DNA from: Nocardia uniformis NBRC 13702
GTDB taxonomy: Bacteria; Actinomycetota; Actinomycetes; Mycobacteriales; Mycobacteriaceae
Reading direction: 5' to 3'
NCBI RefSeq assembly: GCF_001613345.1
Contig: NZ_BDCE01000013.1
Coordinates: 1 to 64,000 of the forward strand
Length of the DNA stretch: 64,000 bases
In this document: in pieces, positions 37,852 through 47,538 of the stretch
How positions within the stretch are numbered: position 1 is the stretch's first letter
How the letters are laid out: every line of letters begins with the position of its first letter
Notes under the pieces: model-generated
Told to the model about the DNA's origin: nothing
Database searches by the model: none
What the model saw: only the letters and a program-made list of their open reading frames with translations
Position numbers and translations under genes: made by a program

Positions 37852-40425
37852 TTACGTCGTCAGCGCCGCCACCGGCTGGCTGAGCAGTTGGGCGCAGCGC
37901 AGCAGACCGAGATGGCTGTACGCCTGCGGATGGTTGCCCAGGGACCGCTCGGCGACGGGGTCGTACTCCTCGCTGAGCAGTCCGGTCGGCCCGGCCACAT
38001 CCACCAGCTGCGCGAACAATGCCTCGGCGTCCTCCCGCTTGCCGATGAGCAGGTATGCCTCCACCAGCCACGCCGCGCACAGATGGAATCCACCCTCGCC
38101 GCCGGGCAGCCCGTCGTCGTGGTGGTAGCGGTACACGGTGGATCCGCTGCGCAATTCCGCCTCGGTCGCCACCACGGTGGCGCGGAAGCGCGGATCGGAC
38201 GGGTCGATGAGCCCGCTGAGCCCGATGTGCAGGGTCGCCGCGTCGAGATCGGTGCCGTCGTAAGCCGCCGTGTAGGACTGGACCTCGTCGTTCCAGCCCT
38301 CGACCTTCACCTCGTCGGAGATGGTGTCGCGCAGCTTCTCCCAATCCGGGTCGACGGGTCGCCCGAACTGCTGGGCCACGGTCACCGCCCGGTCGATGGT
38401 CAACCAGCCCATGACCTTCGAGTACACGTGGTGGCGCGGATTGCCGCGAATCTCCCAGATGCCGTGGTCGGGTTCGCGCCAGCGCCGCTGTACCGCGGAC
38501 ACCATGGCGCTCACGAGTTCCCAATCCGCGTCCGGCAGCGCCTGACTCGGATCGGTGATGCCCTTGCGTTCCCGAGCGTGCGCGAGCTGCGCGATGAGGT
38601 CCACGATGGGCCCGAACACATCCAGCTGCACCTGCATATTCGCGGCGTTGCCGATACGCACCGGCCGCGAACCGGCGTATCCGGGCAGCTGATCGATAAC
38701 GGCTTCCGGCGGCAGGGTTTCGCCGTACAAGGTGTACAGCGGGTGCAGGCGTTCGGGTCCGGGCAGCGTTTCCAGGACCCGGTGCACCCAGGCGAGCAAT
38801 TCCTCTGCCTCGTGCAGTGATCCGAGCGAGACGAGTGCCGACGCGGTCAGCGAGGCGTCGCGCAGCCAGCAGTACCGATAGTCCCAGTTGCGCACGCCGC
38901 CTATGTCTTCCGGCAGCGAGGTGGTGGCCGCGGCCAGAATCGACCCGGACGGCGCGTGCACGAGTCCGCGCAGGGTGAGCGCGGACCGCTTCATGAGATC
39001 CGGCTTCAGCGGCGGCAGTTCGAGTTTCGAGGCCCATTGGGCCCAGTACCGCTCGGCTTCCCGTCGGCGGTCGGTCTCGGCCGTCATGGCGGGTGCGAGA
39101 TCGGAGGTGCCGCAGCGCATTTCCAGCATGACCGGGCCCTGCCTCGGATCCACGACCGCGCGGGCGGTGTGGTGGTTGCCGTCGTCGATGATCTCCCAGT
39201 CGACTCCGGGGGAGCGCAGTACGATCGGATCGTTGGTGCCCTGCACCTGCAAGCCGCCGGCCTGGCGAATGATCCGGACCGGCACCTGGCCGAATTCGGG
39301 GCGCGGCGCGAAGACGACCACGGCCTTGGCGTCGCCGGTGATGACGCGGGTCAGGTCGGTGCGCTCGGGTACCACGTCGTGTGGCAGATAGTCGACGAGC
39401 TGCAAACTGGCCCAGCGGGTTTCGACGGTCATGGTGCCGTCGATATAGCGCTGCGACAGTGGCAGTCCACCGCGTTCCGGTGTGATGGTGAAGTGCCCCG
39501 CGTCCGGTCCGCCCAGCAGGTGTGCGAATACCGCGGCGGAATCGGGTTCGGGATGGCACAGCCAGGTAATGGTGCCGTCCGGGGTGACGAGGGCCTTGGA
39601 ACGCGGACTGGCCAGCATGGTCAGCCGCTCGATGCGGGGGGCGCTGGCACCGGCCAACCAGGTGCGGCGCTCTTCCAGCAGGAAGGCCAGCGCCTTGGAT
39701 ACCGTTTCGGTGTTCTCCACATGGTATTTCGCGAGGCTCTCGCCGCCGCCGACCTTGATGCCGACATCCGGGCCCGACAGTCGTGTGAAGGCCTTCTCGT
39801 CGGTCACGTCATCGCCGATGAACACCGCCGCCGAGGCGCCCTGCTGATGTCGGACGATATCGAGGGCCGCGCCCTTATCGGTCTCGACGACCGCGAGTTC
39901 GATGACCTCTTTGCCCTCGGTGACCTGTACGCCGACCCAGCTGGCGGGCCCCTGCCGCACCTGCACGAGGGCCCGGCGCCCGATTTCCGGGCTCGCGTTG
40001 CGGACGTGGAGGGCCACGCTGGCCGGTTTGATCTCGACGGAGACGCCCGGATTGTCCTGGGCGATCTGGGTCAGCGTCGTCTGCACTTCCTGCAGTAGCT
40101 GTTTGGCGTCGTTATCGATGGCGTGCACGAAGCCCACATCGAATTCCGAGCCGTGACTTCCGATCAGCTGCACTTCGACGGGCAGCCGGGACAGGGCCGC
40201 GAGATCGCGAAGCGCACGGCCCGAGATCACAGCGGCGGTGGTGCCGGTCAGTCCGGCGAGCGCGCGCAAGGCGTTCACCGACTCCCGATGGGGATACGCC
40301 TTCGCGGGGTCGGACACGATCGGTGCGATCGTTCCGTCGTAGTCCGACGCGACCAACAGTCGCGGCACTCGGGCGACGGCCGAGAGTGCCCGGCGAAGTT
40401 CCAGTGGCAAATCCTGTGCGCTCAC
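37852..40425 (-). CDS. Fused trehalose-6-phosphate phosphatase and GH15 trehalase-like enzyme
   Basis: 857 residues from a GTG at 40425. N-terminal HAD phosphatase of OtsB type (1-250): VASDYDGTIAPI, ISGRALRDL and FIGDDVTDEKAF. After a short linker a complete GH15 domain (about 262-857): RNWDYRYCWLRDAS, a catalytic Glu candidate in DHGIWEIRG and a second in LLSEEYDP. GH15 enzymes of actinobacteria include trehalases. One chain could therefore dephosphorylate trehalose-6-phosphate and hydrolyse the product to glucose. No OtsA is nearby. Cytoplasmic. Confidence 0.88.
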   Translation of the reverse strand: MSAQDLPLELRRALSAVARVPRLLVASDYDGTIAPIVSDPAKAYPHRESVNALRALAGLTGTTAAVISGRALRDLAALSRLPVEVQLIGSHGSEFDVGFVHAIDNDAKQLLQEVQTTLTQIAQDNPGVSVEIKPASVALHVRNASPEIGRRALVQVRQGPASWVGVQVTEGKEVIELAVVETDKGAALDIVRHQQGASAAVFIGDDVTDEKAFTRLSGPDVGIKVGGGESLAKYHVENTETVSKALAFLLEERRTWLAGASAPRIERLTMLASPRSKALVTPDGTITWLCHPEPDSAAVFAHLLGGPDAGHFTITPERGGLPLSQRYIDGTMTVETRWASLQLVDYLPHDVVPERTDLTRVITGDAKAVVVFAPRPEFGQVPVRIIRQAGGLQVQGTNDPIVLRSPGVDWEIIDDGNHHTARAVVDPRQGPVMLEMRCGTSDLAPAMTAETDRRREAERYWAQWASKLELPPLKPDLMKRSALTLRGLVHAPSGSILAAATTSLPEDIGGVRNWDYRYCWLRDASLTASALVSLGSLHEAEELLAWVHRVLETLPGPERLHPLYTLYGETLPPEAVIDQLPGYAGSRPVRIGNAANMQVQLDVFGPIVDLIAQLAHARERKGITDPSQALPDADWELVSAMVSAVQRRWREPDHGIWEIRGNPRHHVYSKVMGWLTIDRAVTVAQQFGRPVDPDWEKLRDTISDEVKVEGWNDEVQSYTAAYDGTDLDAATLHIGLSGLIDPSDPRFRATVVATEAELRSGSTVYRYHHDDGLPGGEGGFHLCAAWLVEAYLLIGKREDAEALFAQLVDVAGPTGLLSEEYDPVAERSLGNHPQAYSHLGLLRCAQLLSQPVAALTT

Positions 40426-40862
40426 GCATCCAACCTAGTGATCGGAGGAGAATTTTCAGGGCGCGGGAGACTTTACTGGTAGTGGATTGCCCCCATGTTG
40501 GGGGCGTGATACATGGCGTTTACATTCGGGCGAACTTGGTGGCGTTCGCGGTGTGAACACTGGCCGGTTACGGCCGGTTTGCCCGATTGATACCACCCTC
40601 ACCTGCGGAAACCCGGTCAGATGCCGCAGGGGTCGAGGTGCGCTCGGTCGGCCGATGATCTTGGAGCGCAAGGATTCCGGGGTGCCGGATACACCTTCCG
40701 GATAGCCGGAACGGCTACCGAAAAAACCACTGTGAGACTCGAGACTTTTGCGACTGTCGGGCCCTCGATGTCCGAAACGTCCGGGTACGCGAGCCGTGAT
40801 GGCAACCGCGAACCCGGTCCGCGCTTCGAGTGCTGCTGCTTCGGGTGCGGCGGTCGGGGAAC
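40426..40862. other. 437-bp intergenic region between otsB-GH15 and kstR
   Basis: No gene supported. Contains hairpins GCCCCC/GGGGGC (40489-40505) and CCTGCGG/CCGCAGG (40602-40630), and GGATAGCCGGAACGGCTACC near 40700. kstR ends at the right edge. The hairpins could be part of a leader for the minus-strand enzyme only if transcribed from far upstream. Confidence 0.5.
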
Positions 40863-41513
40863 TCAGCGCCCGCCGTTGCCGATGAGTAGGTCGACGGTGA
40901 GCTCCAGTCGCTCGGTGACATCGGTCGCGGAGGCGCGACGGGTGAGCCACGCCACCAGATTGGACATCCACACATCGGAAATCACACGGGCGATGGCCAA
41001 CTCGCGCTCGGTGGGGGTGTCCTCGGCGAGCGCGCGGGCGAAGAAGCGGTCCATCACCTTGCCGACCCGGTCGACCTCGGCGGCCGCGGAGGCATCGGCG
41101 AACATGAACGCTCGCGTCATGGCCTCGGTGAGCAGTGGATCGCGTTGCATGGCGCGGGTCACCTGCTGGAGCATGAGGTGCATGCGCTCCTGCGGGGTCT
41201 CGCCCGGCAGCGGCTTGCGGCGGCTCTCGAACTGCTCGAATTCCCGCGCCAGCGCGGAGACCAGCAGATGCACCTTGGAGGGGAAGTAGCGGTACAGCGT
41301 GCCGACTGCGACATCGGCGCGTTCGGCCACCGCCCGCATCTGGACCGCGTCGTAACCGCCCTTGGAGGCCAGCGCCATGGTCGCATCGAGGATGCGCTTG
41401 CGCCGATCGCGCTGGGCGGCCGAACTCAGGTCGTCTTCACTGAGCGTGGTCACCGGTGCGGTGCGCGTGGCGGCCGCCGAGTCGGCGGCCTGCGATCGGG
41501 AGGGACTGGCCAT
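40863..41513 (-). CDS. kstR: TetR-family repressor of cholesterol catabolism (KstR)
   Basis: 216 residues from the ATG at 41513 (AAAGGA 10 bases upstream). The HTH and flanks are near-identical to M. tuberculosis Rv3574: ILDATMALASKGGYDAVQMR and DVAVGTLYRYFPSKVHLLV; C-terminal VISDVWMSNLVAWLTRRASA. Released from DNA by CoA thioesters of steroid intermediates. Divergent from fadE34 with a perfect operator between. Confidence 0.96.
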   Translation of the reverse strand: MASPSRSQAADSAAATRTAPVTTLSEDDLSSAAQRDRRKRILDATMALASKGGYDAVQMRAVAERADVAVGTLYRYFPSKVHLLVSALAREFEQFESRRKPLPGETPQERMHLMLQQVTRAMQRDPLLTEAMTRAFMFADASAAAEVDRVGKVMDRFFARALAEDTPTERELAIARVISDVWMSNLVAWLTRRASATDVTERLELTVDLLIGNGGR

Positions 41514-41630
41514 CGGTTGAAAGTCCTTTCCTGCACGAATCGTTTCGGTTCGGCTAGCCCAGCGTTGCCTTTGGGCTACGAGTTCGTACCGCACCCAGGC
41601 GACGCCTTGACTTACGCCCGAGAGTGATAT

Positions 41631-41644
41631 TAGAACATGTTCTA
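41631..41644. promoter_or_regulatory. KstR operator between kstR and fadE34
   Basis: TAGAACATGTTCTA, a perfect 14-bp palindrome that fits the KstR consensus TnnAACnnGTTnnA. It can control both kstR and the fadE34-igr operon. Confidence 0.92.
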
Positions 41645-41679
41645 GGTGTGGGAGTCACGCCGGAAAGGCGGTACGGAGT

Positions 41680-43839
41680 GTGACCATCGCCACCACTGAC
41701 GAGCATAAAGCCGTCCAGGAGTCGATGCGCGGATGGGCCGCTGCGGTGAGCCCAATTGCAACAATGCGGACCGGTAAGCCGGATTATTGGCGCGAATACT
41801 GGTCGCGCCTCGCCGATCTCGGAATATTCCGTGTCGCGGTGCCGGAGGAGGCCGGCGGCGCGGGCGGAACAGTCGGTGATCTCGCGGTCCTGGTGGAGCA
41901 GGCTGCGCATGATCTAGTCGGCGGACCCGTTCTCTCCACGGCATTGGCTGGACTCATTGCCGGGGAGATGCTCGACGAGAATACGCCGTGCGGTGTTGCC
42001 CTGGGGGGCGAAATCGCAATATCCGTAGATGAATCGGGTCTCACGCTGTCTGGTGAGTGGGACTCTGTGATCGGGGCCGCACCGGGTACCGCGGTGCTGG
42101 TCCCGGTACGTGACGGTGACCGGAAACTGTGGTGTCTCATCGACGCCGATACGGCGGGACTACGGGTGGAGCCGCTGGCTCCGCTGGACCTCAGCACACC
42201 GCTCGCGAATGTCACCTGTTCGGAAGTCGTTGTGCCTTCGGAGAAGATCTTCGAACCACGCGAATCCGTTCATGATCTGGCGGCGGTCCTGGTTGCCGCC
42301 GAGGCCGCCGGAATCGCCGGATGGTGTCTGGAAACCGCGACCGAATACGCCAAGGTGCGTGAGCAATTCGGTAAGAAGATCGGCGAATTCCAAGCGGTCA
42401 AACACATTTGCGCCTGGATGCTGTGCCGGGCCGAACAGATTCGCGCCGTGGCCGCCGATGCCGCGAACGCGGTCGATACTGGTAGTTCGGAACTTCAGTT
42501 GGCCGCCGCCATCTCCCTGGCCGTCTCGCTGGACGCCGTGGTGGAGACCGCCAAGGATTGCGTTCAGGTGCTGGGTGGAATCGGTTTCACCTGGGAACAC
42601 GACGCCCATCTGTATTTGCGCCGGGCCGTTGCCCTGCGACAACTACTGGGTGGTTCGGCGTATTGGCGGGCTCGCGTCACCGAACTGACCCTCGCGGGTC
42701 AGCGACGCACCGTCGGCCTAGATCTGGGTGCCGACCCCGCCATGTCGGGCGAGCCCGACTGGGAGGCCGTCGGCCTGGACTCGGCGCAGGCCGCGGTACT
42801 GGCCGCCGAACTCGCGCGGATCGCCGCCCTGCCAACGGCGGAGCAGCGAAACGCCTTGGCGGAGACCGGACTTCTCGCTTCGCACTGGCCCGCACCCTAT
42901 GGGCGCGGAGCGGGGCCGATCCTGCGGTCGCTGATCGAGGACCAAATCCGCAAGGCCGGAATCGAACTGCCGGATATCGCCATTGCCAACTGGGCGATAC
43001 CGACCCTGCTGCAATTCGGCACGCCCGAGCAGATCGAGCGCTTCGCCGTGCCCACCCTGCGTGGTGACGTGGTGTGGTGCCAGCTGTTCAGTGAGCCGGG
43101 TGCCGGGTCGGATCTGGCGGCGCTGCGCACCGTGGCCGAGCGGGTAGAGGGCGGCTGGAACCTGCGCGGGCAGAAGGTGTGGACCTCTCTCGCCAAGGAG
43201 TCCACCTGGGGTATCTGCCTGGCCCGCACCGATGCGACCGCGCCGAAGCACAAGGGCATCAGCTATTTCCTGGTCGATATGAAGAGCCCGGGTCTGGAAA
43301 TTCGGCCGCTTGTTCAGATCACCGGCGAGGCGAGATTCAGTGAGGTATTCCTCGACGATGTCTTCGTCCCGGACGAGTGCTTGGTCGGTCAGCTGGGCAA
43401 TGGCTGGAAGATCGCTCGCTCGACGCTGTCCGCCGAGCGGGTCGCCATGGGTGGCAAGGGCATCGGCGACGAACTGGAGAACCTGATCGCTGCGGCACCG
43501 ACCTCCGGGCCGGGTGCCGAAGTGGTGGCGGATCGTCTGGGAAGCCTCATTTCAGAATCGGTAGCTGGAACATTGCTAGAAGCTCGTGCGGCCCAAAAAC
43601 TGCTCAGTGGAGGCGATCCGAGCGCGCAATCGAGCGTTCGCAAATTGGTCGGTGTCCGCCATCGGCAGGCGGTGGCTGAATTTGCCGTCGAACTGGCTGG
43701 CGTGCCGGGGGCACTGGACACCGACGTGGTGAAAGAATTCCTGCTCACGCGCTGTTTGTCCATCGCGGGAGGGACCGAACAGATTCTGTTGACCGTTGCC
43801 GGTGAACGGATTCTCGGGTTGCCGCGCGAATCGCACTAG
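41680..43839 (+). CDS. fadE34: Two-domain acyl-CoA dehydrogenase FadE34 (ChsE3-like)
   Basis: 719 residues, two acyl-CoA dehydrogenase domains in tandem (about 1-355 and 365-719). N-domain: VREQFGKKIGEFQAVKH and VLGGIGFTWEHDAH; C-domain: FSEPGAGSDLAALRT and SIAGGTEQILLTVAGERIL. Corresponds to Rv3573c next to kstR. Known family role: dehydrogenation of steroid side-chain CoA thioesters. GTG start, GGAG just upstream. Runs into fadE28 after 28 bases. Confidence 0.95.
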   Translation: MTIATTDEHKAVQESMRGWAAAVSPIATMRTGKPDYWREYWSRLADLGIFRVAVPEEAGGAGGTVGDLAVLVEQAAHDLVGGPVLSTALAGLIAGEMLDENTPCGVALGGEIAISVDESGLTLSGEWDSVIGAAPGTAVLVPVRDGDRKLWCLIDADTAGLRVEPLAPLDLSTPLANVTCSEVVVPSEKIFEPRESVHDLAAVLVAAEAAGIAGWCLETATEYAKVREQFGKKIGEFQAVKHICAWMLCRAEQIRAVAADAANAVDTGSSELQLAAAISLAVSLDAVVETAKDCVQVLGGIGFTWEHDAHLYLRRAVALRQLLGGSAYWRARVTELTLAGQRRTVGLDLGADPAMSGEPDWEAVGLDSAQAAVLAAELARIAALPTAEQRNALAETGLLASHWPAPYGRGAGPILRSLIEDQIRKAGIELPDIAIANWAIPTLLQFGTPEQIERFAVPTLRGDVVWCQLFSEPGAGSDLAALRTVAERVEGGWNLRGQKVWTSLAKESTWGICLARTDATAPKHKGISYFLVDMKSPGLEIRPLVQITGEARFSEVFLDDVFVPDECLVGQLGNGWKIARSTLSAERVAMGGKGIGDELENLIAAAPTSGPGAEVVADRLGSLISESVAGTLLEARAAQKLLSGGDPSAQSSVRKLVGVRHRQAVAEFAVELAGVPGALDTDVVKEFLLTRCLSIAGGTEQILLTVAGERILGLPRESH

Positions 43840-43867
43840 CCAGCCCAAACTAACCGGGAGCATTGCA

Positions 43868-44953
43868 TTGGACTTCACCAGGGACGAGAGCCAGGACGCT
43901 GTCGCCGAGGTTGTCGTAAGTTTGCTGGAGCGTGAAAGCGAACGCGATATTGGGCTATGGCCGAAGTTGGTCGACAGCGGGTTGCTGGCCGTCGCACTGC
44001 CGGAGGAATTCGGCGGTGACGGTATGGGATTGCTGGAGGTATCGGCCCTGCTCACCGAGTTGGCCACCGATGCCGTTCAGGTCCCGGCGCTGACCACGCT
44101 GGGCTTCGGCGTCCTGCCCCTCATTGCCGCCGGAACTCCGGATGCGGTGGGGGAGCAGGTATTTCCCGCCGTTGCCGCTGGCGCGATCATTACCGCCGCG
44201 CTCAATGAGCCGGGCGCGCCATTCACGGTGCGCCCGGAGACCACCGCGGTGGCCGACGGCGATACGGTGCGCATCTCCGGCCGCAAGGTGGCGGTGCCCT
44301 ATGCCGATACCGCGCGCTGGATTCTGGTGCCCACCGATTACGGCATCGCGGTCGTGGACGGTGACGCGGCGGGTCTGACCCGAACCGCCAACCCCACTTC
44401 CGATGGTGTGCCGGAGTTTTCGCTAGCGCTCGACAAGGTGGAGATCCCGGCCGAGCGGCTGCTGCCCGGCGGTCTCGCCGAGCTGCACCGCTTCGCGGTT
44501 GCCGGTATCGGCTCGGTGGCCGATGGTCTGCTGAAGGGGGTGCTGGTGCTGACGGCCGAACATTTGCGCACCCGTGAGCAGTTCGGTCGTCCGCTGGCCG
44601 AATTCCAGGCTGTCGCACAGCAGATCGCCGACGTCTACGTGGTCTCGCGCACCCTGCACGCGGCCGCCGCCTCGGCCAACTGGGCGCTCGCGCAGGGTGG
44701 CGACAACCCTGGATCGTTCGATACCGCCGAACATCGCGAACGCACCGACGACGATCTCGACGTGCTGGCCTACACGGTGGCCTCGGAACTACCCGCGGCC
44801 ATGCAGAAGTGCCATCACCTGCACGGCGGCCTCGGCGTCGATATGACCCATCCACTGCACCGCTACTACTCACAGGCCAAGGACATCGCCCGCTGGCTCG
44901 GCGGCGAATCGCTGCGGCTGGATCGATTGGGGGCCAGATGTTCATCGAACTGA
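43868..44953 (+). CDS. fadE28: Acyl-CoA dehydrogenase subunit FadE28 (ChsE1/E2 partner)
   Basis: 361 residues from a TTG at 43868 with CGGGAG 7 bases upstream. C-terminal elements TREQFGRPLAEFQAVAQQIA and HHLHGGLGVDMTHPLHRYYS are typical of the small, catalytically incomplete half of steroid-type heterotetrameric dehydrogenases. Pairs with the next gene (16-base overlap) to oxidise the C3 side-chain remnant of cholesterol as its CoA ester. First gene of the igr block. Confidence 0.9.
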   Translation: MDFTRDESQDAVAEVVVSLLERESERDIGLWPKLVDSGLLAVALPEEFGGDGMGLLEVSALLTELATDAVQVPALTTLGFGVLPLIAAGTPDAVGEQVFPAVAAGAIITAALNEPGAPFTVRPETTAVADGDTVRISGRKVAVPYADTARWILVPTDYGIAVVDGDAAGLTRTANPTSDGVPEFSLALDKVEIPAERLLPGGLAELHRFAVAGIGSVADGLLKGVLVLTAEHLRTREQFGRPLAEFQAVAQQIADVYVVSRTLHAAAASANWALAQGGDNPGSFDTAEHRERTDDDLDVLAYTVASELPAAMQKCHHLHGGLGVDMTHPLHRYYSQAKDIARWLGGESLRLDRLGARCSSN

Positions 44954-46107
44954 CCGTCGAACAGCGGCGGTTGCGCGACGACCTTCGTTCGTACTTCACC
45001 GGTCTCGTCACTCCTGAGGAGGAGGCCGAGATGCTGGTGAACCGGCACGGCGACGCCTACCGCGCGGTGGTGCGTCGAATGGGTTCCGACGGCTGGCTCG
45101 GTGTGGGCTGGCCGAAGGAGTACGGCGGCCACGGTTTCGGGCCGCTCGAGCAGCAGATCTTCTACAACGAGGCGGTGCGTGCCGATGTGCCGGTGCCGCT
45201 GGTCACCCTGCTGACCGTCGGCCCGGCACTGCAGAGCTTCGGCACCGATGAGCAGAAGCAGAAGTTCCTGCCCGGAATCCTGTCCGGTGACATTCATTTC
45301 GCGATCGGCTACTCGGAGCCGGAGGCGGGCACCGACCTCGCCGCCCTCCGCACCAGCGCCGTGCGGGATGCCAATGGCGACTGGATCGTCAACGGGCAGA
45401 AGATCTTCACCACCGGTGCGCACGAGGCCGATTACATCTGGCTGGCCGTGCGCACCGGTTCGGTGGAGTCGCGGCACCGCGGCATCACCATCCTGATCGT
45501 GGATACCACCGATCCCGGCTACTCGTGGACGCCGATCATCACCTGCGACGGCGCGCACCACACCAATGCCACCTACTTCGACAATGTGCGTGTCCCCGCG
45601 AACATGATTGTGGGCGAGGTGGATCGGGGCTGGAAGCTCATCACCACCCAGCTCAATCACGAGCGGGTGAGCCTGGGGCCGTCCGGCAAGATCGAGCAGC
45701 TCTACGACCGGGTACGGGACTGGGCGATCAAACAGGGCGTGCTGGGGGAGATCGATGTGGCGCGGCCGCTGGGCCGCCTGCATGCCATGGTGCGGCTCAA
45801 TGAACTGCTGAACTGGCAGGTCGCCTCCAATTCGGAACGGCCCGATGCTGATCCGCGCGATGTCATTGCGGACGCCTCCGCGACCAAGGTGTTCTCCACC
45901 GAGGCGGTGCAAGAGGCGGGCCGCCTCGCCGAGGAGATCGTGGGCCGGTTCGGCGACCCCGCGGATTCGGCCACGGCCGACCTGTTGACCTGGCTGGATC
46001 GGCGCACCAAGCAGAACCTGGTAGTGACCTTCGGCGGCGGCGTGAACGAGATCATGCGCGAGCTCATTGCCACCGCGGGCCTGCGGTTGCCGCGCGTCCC
46101 CCGATAG
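44938..46107 (+). CDS. fadE29: Acyl-CoA dehydrogenase subunit FadE29
   Basis: 389 residues. YSEPEAGTDLAALRTSA (FAD/substrate), GQKIFTTGAHEADYIWL, and C-terminal FGGGVNEIMRELIA. The position of the usual loop Glu reads Gly here, so the base must come from elsewhere in the complex, as proposed for this family. Starts inside the end of fadE28. Corresponds to Rv3543c. Confidence 0.93.
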   Translation: MFIELTVEQRRLRDDLRSYFTGLVTPEEEAEMLVNRHGDAYRAVVRRMGSDGWLGVGWPKEYGGHGFGPLEQQIFYNEAVRADVPVPLVTLLTVGPALQSFGTDEQKQKFLPGILSGDIHFAIGYSEPEAGTDLAALRTSAVRDANGDWIVNGQKIFTTGAHEADYIWLAVRTGSVESRHRGITILIVDTTDPGYSWTPIITCDGAHHTNATYFDNVRVPANMIVGEVDRGWKLITTQLNHERVSLGPSGKIEQLYDRVRDWAIKQGVLGEIDVARPLGRLHAMVRLNELLNWQVASNSERPDADPRDVIADASATKVFSTEAVQEAGRLAEEIVGRFGDPADSATADLLTWLDRRTKQNLVVTFGGGVNEIMRELIATAGLRLPRVPR

Positions 46108-46117
46108 GAGTTCCACT

Positions 46118-47059
46118 GTGACGCAGTCCTTCACGGCCGACGATATTGTCGCGGCCGGAGAAAAGATCAAGGCCGCGGGGGCATCAGCTCCGCGGGTGGC
46201 CCGTGATCCGGTGAATCAGCCGATGATCAACAACTGGGTGGAGGCGATCGGGGATACCAATCCGATCTACACCGACGCCGAGGCGGCGCGTGCCGCCGGT
46301 CATCCCGGTGTGGTCGCCCCGCCTGCCATGGCGCAGGTGTGGACCATGCTGGGGCTGGGTGGTGTTCGTCCGGCCGACGATCCCATGAATGCCACCAATG
46401 AGCTGCTCGATGCCGCCGGGTACACCTCGGTACTCGGCACCAACTGCGAGCAGATCTACCACCGCTACCTCCAGGTCGGCGAGGAGGTGACCGTCCGCAG
46501 CTCGCTGGATACGCTGGTCGGCCCCAAGCGCACCGGACTCGGTGAGGGCTGGTTCGCCACCTACCGCACCTGCTGGTACGTGGGTGAAGAACTCGTGACC
46601 GAAATGCTCTTCCGTATCCTGAAATTCGCGCCGGGGGCACCGAAAGCCGCTCCCACCGAGGATCTCAGCAAGCGGGTGCGGCCGACCGTCTCCCAGGACA
46701 CCGAATTCTTCTGGGCGGGAACCAAGCTCGGCGAACTCCGCGTTCAGAAGAAGCCGGATGGGACGCTGCAGCACCCGCCGGTCCCCGCCATCTGGCAGGA
46801 CAGGTCGGAGCAGACCGACTATGTGGTCGCCTCCGGTCGGGGCACCGTCTTCAGCTTCGTGGTGCATCACGCGCCCAAGGTGCCGGGTCGCGCGCTGCCG
46901 TTCGTCGTCGCGTTGATCGAACTCGACGAGGGGGTGCGCATGCTCGGTGAGCTGCGCGGTATCGACCCGGCCGAGGTCGAGGTGGGCCTGCCGGTCGAGG
47001 TCGGCTTCGAGGCTCTCGACGATGACAACACCGTTCCCTTCTGGAAGGCAGTTCGATGA
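46118..47059 (+). CDS. chsH2: ChsH2: MaoC-like hydratase subunit with DUF35 domain
   Basis: 313 residues from a GTG at 46118 (AGGAG upstream). N-terminal MaoC/hot-dog half (NWVEAIGDTNPIYTD, AAGHPGVVAPPAM) and a C-terminal DUF35 OB-like half (PPVPAIWQDRSEQTDYVVAS onward). Equivalent to Rv3542c. The MaoC half pairs with ChsH1 to hydrate the steroid enoyl-CoA; the DUF35 half binds the Ltp2 aldolase. Confidence 0.93.
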   Translation: MTQSFTADDIVAAGEKIKAAGASAPRVARDPVNQPMINNWVEAIGDTNPIYTDAEAARAAGHPGVVAPPAMAQVWTMLGLGGVRPADDPMNATNELLDAAGYTSVLGTNCEQIYHRYLQVGEEVTVRSSLDTLVGPKRTGLGEGWFATYRTCWYVGEELVTEMLFRILKFAPGAPKAAPTEDLSKRVRPTVSQDTEFFWAGTKLGELRVQKKPDGTLQHPPVPAIWQDRSEQTDYVVASGRGTVFSFVVHHAPKVPGRALPFVVALIELDEGVRMLGELRGIDPAEVEVGLPVEVGFEALDDDNTVPFWKAVR

Positions 47060-47538
47060 CTACAGCATCGCGAAGCGATTCCGTGAGGAGCGGCGGTCGG
47101 GCGACGGGTGGGCCCATGGAGCCTGCGGCTGTGCAGGTCGGAACCAACCTGCCCGAGTTGGTGATTCACGCCGATCCGACCTTCGTGATCAGTTCGGCGC
47201 TGGCCACCCGGGATTTCCAGGACGTGCACCACGACCGCGATAAGGCGGTTCAGCGCGGGTCCAAGGACATTTTCGTCAATATCCTCACCGATACCGGTCT
47301 GGTGCAGCGGTTCGTCACCGACTGGGCGGGTCCGCGCGCCATCGTGAAGTCCATCGCATTGCGGCTGGGTGTGCCGCTGTACGCGGGTGACACCCTCACC
47401 CTGTCCGGCACGGTCACCGCCATCGAGGGCGACGACATCACCATCGAGGTGGTCGGCCGCGACAGTCTCGGCGACCACATCACGGCGAAAGCTGTTATCG
47501 CGCTGGAGGATAAGACTGGAATCGAGGCAAAGCCGTGA
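47056..47538 (+). CDS. chsH1: ChsH1: MaoC-like hydratase catalytic subunit
   Basis: 160 residues. The hydratase dyad is in ATRDFQDVHHDRDKA; SKDIFVNILTDTGLVQRFV is nearly identical to Rv3541c. About 25 N-terminal residues (MTTASRSDSVRSGGRATGG) exceed the M. tuberculosis form; the overlap ATGA with chsH2 favours this start, while the ATG at 47116 is the alternative. Overlaps ltp2 by 4 bases. Confidence 0.93.
   Translation: MTTASRSDSVRSGGRATGGPMEPAAVQVGTNLPELVIHADPTFVISSALATRDFQDVHHDRDKAVQRGSKDIFVNILTDTGLVQRFVTDWAGPRAIVKSIALRLGVPLYAGDTLTLSGTVTAIEGDDITIEVVGRDSLGDHITAKAVIALEDKTGIEAKP

Noticed and set aside
37700..39559. 619-codon minus-strand frame overlapping the OtsB-GH15 gene
   Set aside because: Arg/Ala-rich alternative frame of the same strand; the overlapping frame carries the real catalytic motifs.
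40687..40730. Terminator near GGATAGCCGGAACGGCTACC followed by an A run
   Set aside because: On the minus strand the T-run precedes the hairpin, and on the plus strand no gene ends there, so the geometry is wrong for a terminator.
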